Source: Istiophorus platypterus
Lineage: Eukaryota > Chordata > Actinopteri > Istiophoriformes > Istiophoridae
Direction: 5' to 3'
DNA length: 64,000 nt
Assembly: GCA_016859345.1 (NCBI GenBank)
Contig: CM029121.1
Coordinates: 160,829-224,828, forward strand
The position numbers were made by a program, and so were the translations under genes. The notes under the pieces were generated by a model. It saw nothing but the letters and a program-made list of their open reading frames with translations. It was not told the DNA's origin and searched no databases. This document shows, one piece after another, positions 57,308 to 64,000 of this stretch. Numbering within the stretch: the first letter of the stretch is position 1; each line of letters opens with the position of its first letter.

Positions 57308-57997
57308 TCACTATGGACAAAATCTAATGATGTACTCTGTGTTCATGACTTAATCAGAGACTGATGTCAAAACGAAATCTCATTTTTAGAGCACATAGAA
57401 GTATTCCCTGTTAACTGGACTTTATTCCCTTTTAACTGGACTTTTGAATAAGACTGAAAGGATCACTCAAAAATGAATAGGAAGACATTGTCATCTATTT
57501 GGTCAAAATAGTTTTGTTTTTTTTTGTTGGTTTTCACTTTTGACTGATCCTTCTGGTAAATCTTTTGCAGGTAGAACCAGAAATATAAGTGAATCAAGAA
57601 AATCAAGAATGTTTTATTTTGGTGGCAGTCTGTGGATTAATCCATAGTTTGAAGACTTCAAATGATCTTTGACTCTGAGAACCTTTCTTTTAACATGTAG
57701 TTGAAAGTAAAAATAATTAGTTTCTCCACTGCATACTCTTAGTGAAACATTACAATATAGCCATCAGATGTGTAAAACTGTACAATTCCCACAGAAATTG
57801 GACAGAGCAACAGCAGGCATCATACACTGTCATAAAACCCACAACATATGTCCGAAGAAGCGAGCAGCTCTTTAGCCGAGCTTAACGTACAGACTGGAAT
57901 TGGGGAAATTGCTAGCCGGACTCTATTACAGGCTAGCTGATGAACTTTTCCTTAAAGCCGTTGGTTTAAACTTTACCATTTCCACAATTTAATGACA

Positions 57998-58003
57998 AAT
58001 AAA
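57998..58003 (+). terminator. Candidate ldhd poly(A) signal
   Basis: AATAAA about 690 bases after the ldhd stop, in an A/T-rich stretch. It is a motif match only. Confidence 0.35.
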
Positions 58004-61000
58004 AAACAATGAATAGATACGTTTACAGGTAGAACCATGTATTTTATTTCTTTCTTACAGCACCTGCATCTGTCAATTTAAGGATTTTTTTGAGTTGTGT
58101 GCATATTACCTAAAGTTAAATAATTTTGAATATAAAATTTCATGATTTAGAATAATTTCCATATATTGGTTTCAGTTAAATCTTTGATCTGCCATGATTC
58201 AATTGTGCTTTCATTGACACACTGATCAGGGCTGTTGCTTACCTCTGAGGACACAAGGTCATGTCCTCAGTCCTTGGTATTTCAAGGATTTAAGGAGATT
58301 AAAGACTTGATTATATACATAGTACACATTTTGTTTTTTTAAGGCTGATTTAGATTTTTAAATTAAATATATTTTTAAAATATGACCAGGCAAAAAAAAG
58401 AACAATGTAGAGATGGCATTGAGTAAACTCAAGACTATCGTCTAGGGAGAAGTTACAGCAAATACAACTGAACAACAAAATTAATAAATGTGAAATTTGG
58501 ACTTTTCTTACATTTTCTAACATTGAAACACCACACAGCCAAGTGTCCAATTACTTATGAACCCCCAAACTCTGGGCACTGTGTGTTAAAATGGCTAGAT
58601 TTCCCTAACAGTTCTTTCTATATGCATGTGAACCCACTCAAACTAAAGCTGAGACTTGACATTGTTTTTTGGTACCCATTATTTAATTTCAAATCAAATG
58701 TGCAGAAACACCTGAAGAACATAAAAAAGTAACTTTCCGAATACTTATATTTCTATATTACAGTCCATATCATATCTATTTTTAATGTGTGGTAACTTTA
58801 CAGTTTTAAGGATGATGATAAAAAGCAATCAGATTAAACCACCACCAGAAGTTACCCCATAGTCCTGTAGGCCTGTGCATTTTCTCCCTATAGTCTTATA
58901 TTTATACATACTGTATTGGAACCATTTCCATTTATTTGTGTATGGGTGTGTGTATGCCTGAGGAGCAGAGAGGAGAACATTTATAGGCCTGCTGTCATTA
59001 TAGCAGGACAGAGTAATACCTACTAAGGTGAGGTCTTAACCATAGTTTACCTTATTGGGTAGTGGGGCCAAGAAGACAAGACAAGAGTGACTTCAATTTG
59101 AAGAACAGAGAGCCACACAGAATGAAATGTCTGATTACACACACAAGCACGCATGCATAGGATGCACGCATGTAATCCCAATAATTTAGCTTATATGACA
59201 AAAATCTATCTAACTTGGTAATGTCAACAGTATGCTGGCAGGACCAGGGGTATTTATTATTCTTCCTCACTAAAATGAGGAGTAGGTGATTATGGAGAAA
59301 GATTGTGGATATTTGAAGTCAGCAGTCAAATAAATACACTACACCCTTCGGTGCTCAGAAGCTTCACCCCCAAATTCATGGATGTGCAATTCCAAGGCAA
59401 TGATATTATCCACTCGGCTACCTGACCAAAAAAGAGAGATGGCTGAATCCAGAGCATCTGTTGCCCAAGGATAAGTTGGAAGAAGCAATTTTTATTGGTA
59501 TGAAAATACAGGTGGTTTGTGTTTTTTTGTACTGTAGAAAGTATGAAAATAAGACTTAACATTTGTATAGGTGTTGAAGCCAAATACTTGTCTAAACCAA
59601 AGTCTAAACTGAGGAGTAGCTTAGCCTATATATTGTTAATATTTTTGCAAGTAGCTTCAACAGTAAACTCTACTGTCAGTGATACATGGAGGAAATGGAG
59701 CAATGTTGTTTATTGTAATGCTAAAAGAACAAAGAAAATAACATGGTGGTGTCATATCTCTGACACTATTTAGATTTTCTTCTCACTAAGGTGTTGTTCC
59801 ACAGAAGAGCACATAGGCAGGATGAGTAATGATACAGAGGCACAGATCTGTAAATCCAAGGGAAATAATGTAAAGTCTACCATAGCGAGTATATTATACC
59901 AAGCTGGCAAGGTGATATCCCCTGTTTTACTTATGTTTCATTACAATCATGGTATATTTCCGTTCCTCCTTGGCGAGGATGTGGAAGAGGGAGAGTAGCA
60001 GTAGAGGCAGAAACAAGTCAGAATGTAACTGGTTCCAGCAGCATGTCTTGTGCACAAGCACGAATGCCCCCCATTGCTAATTTGCTAGAATAGTGTTATG
60101 GCTGTTGTGACCTTTAACAGATAAATCGTTTACCAGACACCCCTGTGTTTGTGTAAAGCCAGAAAATAATGCACCAGAAAGAATTCTAATGTTCTTTAAG
60201 GCTGTAGTAGTACCTTTTTGAGTCTTAAACACTTTGAAGCCATAGCGTCAATATGAACCAATTCTGTGTTAATAGCTGTTGCAGTGATAGATCCATCCTA
60301 AAGTACTATGTACTGGTTAAATCATGAGACTCAGAGCTTTCAAACTTCAGTTAGCTTCGTAAATATTTAGAGAGTGACACAACTCTTGAAATTTTGCCTC
60401 GATGCACAACCACAATGAATTTTAAATCAATGAACCAAGAAGCAATTGAAGTGTAGATTTTCAGTTTTTAATTCAAGGGGTATCATAAAAATTTTACATC
60501 AGCTGTTTTGGAATTACAGACATTTTTATACATTGGCCCTCATCTTCGGGGGCTCAGAAGTATTTGGACAAACCAACAATGGTTAATTAAAAAATGACCT
60601 TGAGAGAGGATTCCCTATACCTTCAGATTTGCCAGCTTGCCACAGCTCCTTTTGTGAATAAACTAAATTTAAGTGTAAGATATTAAGATATTATTACATA
60701 AAGGCAAGTGTTTAAATGTAATATAAAAGTGTATTATAAGTATAAATATACCTAAAACAAACCAACATGATTTTGGTGTCACATTTACTCATAATGCTGT
60801 TCATTTATTTTAATGCCTTTTAAATGAATTCCTGAGATTTTTATTTTTTATTTATTTTTTTATTTTTATTTTTATCACAGAGTATGGTAAAAACTAGAAA
60901 AAATGATTTAGGATCAAAATGATCACTTTCTCATATTCTAAAATGACCCAGGCCTCAAGGTAACATTATAGACAATTTCAGAGCCCTTTCCTCTTGTTTA

Positions 61001-61059
61001 GGAATCAAAACAGTGTCGTGTAACACAACTGAGTACACTCCTGGTTAATATTACAAACC

Positions 61060-61570
61060 TTTTCATTAATTAACAACCTGCCCATTTAATATGATTGTAA
61101 AGAATGCGCTGCCAATAGTCATCAGGCTACTTTTCATGTTCTGTGGCAAAGTTTAATATAGTAGTTTTGTACCATTTTTGGTTATCCTCTTGGAGGCTGT
61201 CCATAGAGGCCGACCTAATGTCTTTCACTGAAACGCCAATTTACAGAGTCAATCCTTGTGTCATGTCAGAAGCACTTACACGTTTGTTTTTCAGTGCAAG
61301 GCTGTGTTATTAGCCATTTGTGCCTGGCATCATTTTTTGAGGAGGGCCACTATGCCTTCTGTGATTAGTTTTATGGCTCTTCCTTTACCTGTTACCCACT
61401 CATACAGCTCTTAGGCTCATGTTCAGTAGCCTACTGATACTCTTGTGCCTTGTCCCATCTTTATAAAGTTTCGCATTCTGGTTAATTTCTTGTTCAGGCA
61501 ATTCTTAGCGTGTGCGGCCATGTTGCATTAGACAAACCCCGACCAAAACTGAGAAAACTGTGGTATTGAC
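61060..61570 (-). mobile_element. Tc1-like transposon fragment before znrf1
   Basis: Texts such as 'cctcttggaggctgtccatagaggccgac', 'gaggagggccac' and 'gcggccatgttgcattagacaaacc' have the look of a decayed Tc1-type element read on the minus strand. The class is an inference. Confidence 0.45.
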
Positions 61571-61849
61571 ATGGTTCTTTTCTAGCCATGTTCATGCAAT
61601 GAGCTTTAATTGGAAATCACGGGTGTACTCATTTCTGTTGCATTGAGGCTGTACTGTGGGAGCTTTTTTCGATGTAGTCTCAATATTTTCGGTATACCTG
61701 CACTGTTTCTCTTACCCTACACTTACATTTCTGAATAATACAATTATTGTCAGAAAGCATTTTAATGATACTGCTCAGGGGTTCACTCATTTTGTCATAT
61801 ACAGAAGGTGTCGCTTCCTGGCAGATTCCTGTACTGTCTATTTATGATC

Positions 61850-62930
61850 CGAGCTTGCGCACTTAGCTTCTCCATTGTCTGGCCAGTAGCAGCAGCACCA
61901 GCAGCAGTCGCGGTGTAGCGGAGCGCCGATTTGAGGGCAGGGGACCGGAATCACCGTGACCACAATCTCCGGGAAAAAGCGACCCCTGGTTGAAGTCCAA
62001 ACATACTGAGCGGACGGCGACGTTTTTTTTTCAAAGACAGACAGCAACAGTTGCCATGATGTCTGAGATCAGATGAGGCCAGAGCGGCGAAGTGAACATT
62101 GCAGCTCTGCGGTTATCCGAGGCCGGTGGGTTAAACGTGTTTAATGATACAGCCTTCCTAATCACCTGGGACGGCAAAGGGAGTGTGGTGTAGGCTACAT
62201 CTGTTTTGTCAGTCTGGGCTTCGCCGCCGTTCTGCCAGTCAGACATCCCCAGGTTGTGTCGAGGTTTTTTCTGCGGGTTAGGTGAATCCAGACGTCAGGG
62301 GTGGCTCATGTTCCGCTCCGTAGGGAAACGGGCTGTTGCGTCTGCAACGAGTCAGAGCTGACGAGCCTGCTGAGACACACAGACGGATAGGCAGGCAGGA
62401 AGGCCGATTGACAGACAGGAGCGAGGGGAGGGGGCGACAGCCTGTTTCGGCTCTCTCGACCCTTTGCGGATCGAGCCGAGCCCCCTCCTGATTCCGCCCA
62501 GAACCCCCACCATTTGCCTCCCGCTTTGGATGGGGGGGAAACAGAGCACGGCGGGGCGGCCCCGGGGTGCTTTTCCCGGTGTCTCTACAGATGACAGCGC
62601 CGTGCCACCCTCGGCCCACTTCGGCCACTACCGGCCAAGCGGCACCATGGGCCTGCGGAGCCGGTCAGTAAGCTCCGTAGCCGGGATGGGCATCGAGCAC
62701 AGTCCTGCCGTGCCATTCGGCTTCTACACCCCCAGAGGGACGGACTCGGGTCGAGCTGGAGGTGGGTCAGGGAGCACTACTGCCGCACCCCACGGTACCG
62801 GCTATCAGGACACTGGGGGCGGAGGACATCACACGGACGGGGTGCTCTATCTAGGGTCCCGGGGGTCGCTGGCTGACACCTTGCCCTTGCACATCGCACC
62901 CCGCTGGTTCAGCGCGCACAGCGGTAAGGC
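61850..62930. promoter_or_regulatory. CpG-rich promoter region of znrf1
   Basis: CpG and G+C content rise sharply at about 61850 and fall after exon 1, in contrast with the A/T-rich surroundings. This marks a CpG-island-type promoter and 5' UTR. No TATA box was seen. Confidence 0.75.
62530..62923 (+). CDS. znrf1: ZNRF1 E3 ubiquitin ligase, first coding exon (partial gene)
   Basis: Codons 1-131 plus the first base of the next codon; donor CAGCG/gtaagg. ZNRF1 is a membrane-associated zinc/RING finger ubiquitin ligase of neurons and endolysosomal membranes. It opens MGGKQSTAGRPRGAFPGVST: Gly2 followed by a polar/basic stretch is an N-myristoylation signal, the family's membrane anchor. AMGLRSRSVSSVAGMG is here TMGLRSRSVSSVAGMG (about 38-53), then a Gly/Ser/Thr-rich linker, then DGVLYLGSRGSLADTLPLHI and APRWFSAHSG, after which the zinc finger and RING would follow in exons outside the window. 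The frame continues past the donor only briefly. +4 is G but -3 is T, a middling start context; upstream in-frame codons are not ATG. Confidence 0.93.
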
Positions 62931-64000
62931 CGGTCTCCTCTACACAAGCGCACACTCATCAGGCAGAATTTTGGTGACGCTGAAGGATTAATCATCAGAG
63001 AAAAAAAAAATACAAATGCATTCCCACTGACATTAGCTCACCACCGAGAGACAACTAAAATCACGCATATCGTCTATACCTGCACTTAGGAAGGACACCA
63101 ATGAGGTACCAATGAATTTCTCTATTAATTGACGTTCAGCCCAGCCTGAGAATGCAGTGAGAAATAAACAGGCAGAATGTTGTGAATGTTTTCTGGCAGA
63201 AAGGCATCTTTAGGCTTAAAAGCAAGCTGAGCTTTGTGTAAAACAATGTTTCCACTTCTCCCGTGTTGACTAAGGTCGGTAAACAAGGACATTGGGCAGA
63301 TGTCAGTTTTTCCACTCTTAATACTTGATATATTTCTGCAGAAAATGTCTGAAATTGAAAACATTGAATTCTACATCTTAAGTTAAAAAAAGTACTTTCA
63401 AACATCCATTTGGTCAAACAACCCCAATGAACCTGCTGTTAATAGGTCTTTTATCAATTGAGAGAAATATTTTTGCTCTGTAGAAGTGTATGTGGGAAAC
63501 CGGATTTTATGAACATAACGTTGCAGTGTTTGCATCATCTTTACTGTTACTGCTGCAACATCTGCTTAGGTCATTCCTTGTGTGAAATGAAGGTAATAAG
63601 CCTGTTGCCAAATCTGGCTGTATCAATTAGCCCTGTGATTAGAGAGGAGGGAGAAATGAATAAGAGAGGAGGAAGAACAGGGGAAGGATATAGACAAGGT
63701 TTGTTGACTTGTGATGCCATTAAATATATGCATATGCCTACATCTACGCTAAGAGTAACACATAAACAAATACTTAACCACATGGACACAGCTGGTTCCC
63801 TTCCAACTGCATATACAGAAACACAAACAAACACTTAGCAACAAATTCCTCAAGGAAGATTAGACACACACTCCTTTCTCTCTCACAGACACATACACAC
63901 ACACAGCAGGCTCAGCCATGTCCCCAGGCTCTCATTACCAAAGCCCTGACTGGCTCACAGCAGGAGTATAGCATATTGGACATCAACATCTCAGTTATTT
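62924..64000. other. Start of znrf1 intron 1
   Basis: After the donor the CpG richness ends near 62990. The rest is unremarkable, with open frames of up to 126 codons (63458-63838) that match no family I know, and a CA-rich patch near 63890. Confidence 0.6.

Larger units (their letters stand above)
57308..61849. other. Gap between ldhd and znrf1
   Basis: First the ldhd 3' UTR, then A/T-rich DNA. Tc1-family ends lie near 58540-58740 ('aagtgtccaattacttatgaaccccc') and 60470-60650 ('gggggctcagaagtatttggacaaa'). A tRNA-like minus-strand stretch is at 59330-59425, and a larger Tc1-like piece at 61060-61570. No further gene was seen. Confidence 0.5.

Noticed and set aside
62278..62628. 116-codon minus-strand frame opposite znrf1
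   Set aside because: It is a shadow of the G+C-rich znrf1 5' UTR and exon on the other strand.
63458..63838. 126-codon frame in znrf1 intron 1
   Set aside because: Unlike any family known to me and unlike znrf1 exon 2, which should begin with the zinc finger after SAHSG.
1..64000. CRISPR array, prophage, operon or plasmid features
   Set aside because: Exon-intron genes, CpG-island promoter and vertebrate repeats show eukaryotic nuclear DNA; no regularly spaced repeat array exists beyond microsatellites.

Overview
The window is vertebrate nuclear DNA, almost certainly from a ray-finned (teleost) fish. The genes are split into many small exons with GT-AG introns. Introns and gaps are packed with repeats I associate with teleosts: many decayed Tc1-like transposons, L2-type LINEs, a LINE with a restriction-like endonuclease, a Ty3/gypsy remnant, tRNA-derived SINEs and long GT/CA and TA microsatellites. 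I saw no bacterial or viral operon structure. Most long reading frames are repeat debris or microsatellite translation.

Four protein-coding genes could be assembled by hand from splice sites, reading phase and family resemblance. (1) arpin, minus strand, 1416-9390: six exons, 227 codons, the Arp2/3 inhibitor Arpin, complete to its acidic tail, which is finished by an exon with only nine coding bases. (2) A FAM169-family gene (fam169b-like), minus strand, 19770 down to about 14.2 kb: seven phase-consistent exons, with an unresolved 3' end. (3) ldhd, plus strand, 27018-57307: eleven exons, 500 codons, mitochondrial D-lactate dehydrogenase with an FAD-binding domain and the conserved C-terminal metal-site residues. 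(4) znrf1, plus strand: only the first coding exon (62530-62923) lies in the window, behind a CpG-rich promoter; the RING part lies beyond the right edge.

Layout: 1-9.4 kb arpin; 9.4-14.1 kb repeat-rich gap; 14.2-19.8 kb fam169; 19.8-27.0 kb gap between divergent genes, holding an internally deleted L2 LINE, a rearranged gypsy element and LTR-element scraps; 27.0-57.3 kb ldhd, whose 30 kb is mostly transposons in the introns; 57.3-61.8 kb gap; 61.85-64 kb znrf1 promoter, first exon and start of intron 1. The four products work separately: actin regulation, a poorly known lamin-associated family, D-lactate oxidation in mitochondria, and a membrane-anchored ubiquitin ligase.

I did not find an undescribed multi-gene system. 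The more unusual signals are two ldhd 3' splice sites made of GT/CG microsatellite, two long near-perfect fold-back repeats, a transposon nested in a LINE, a gypsy element with an inverted internal block, a three-copy tRNA-Leu-derived SINE, and the tiny last coding exon of arpin. All calls come from reading the sequence and from memory of protein families; no database search was run.
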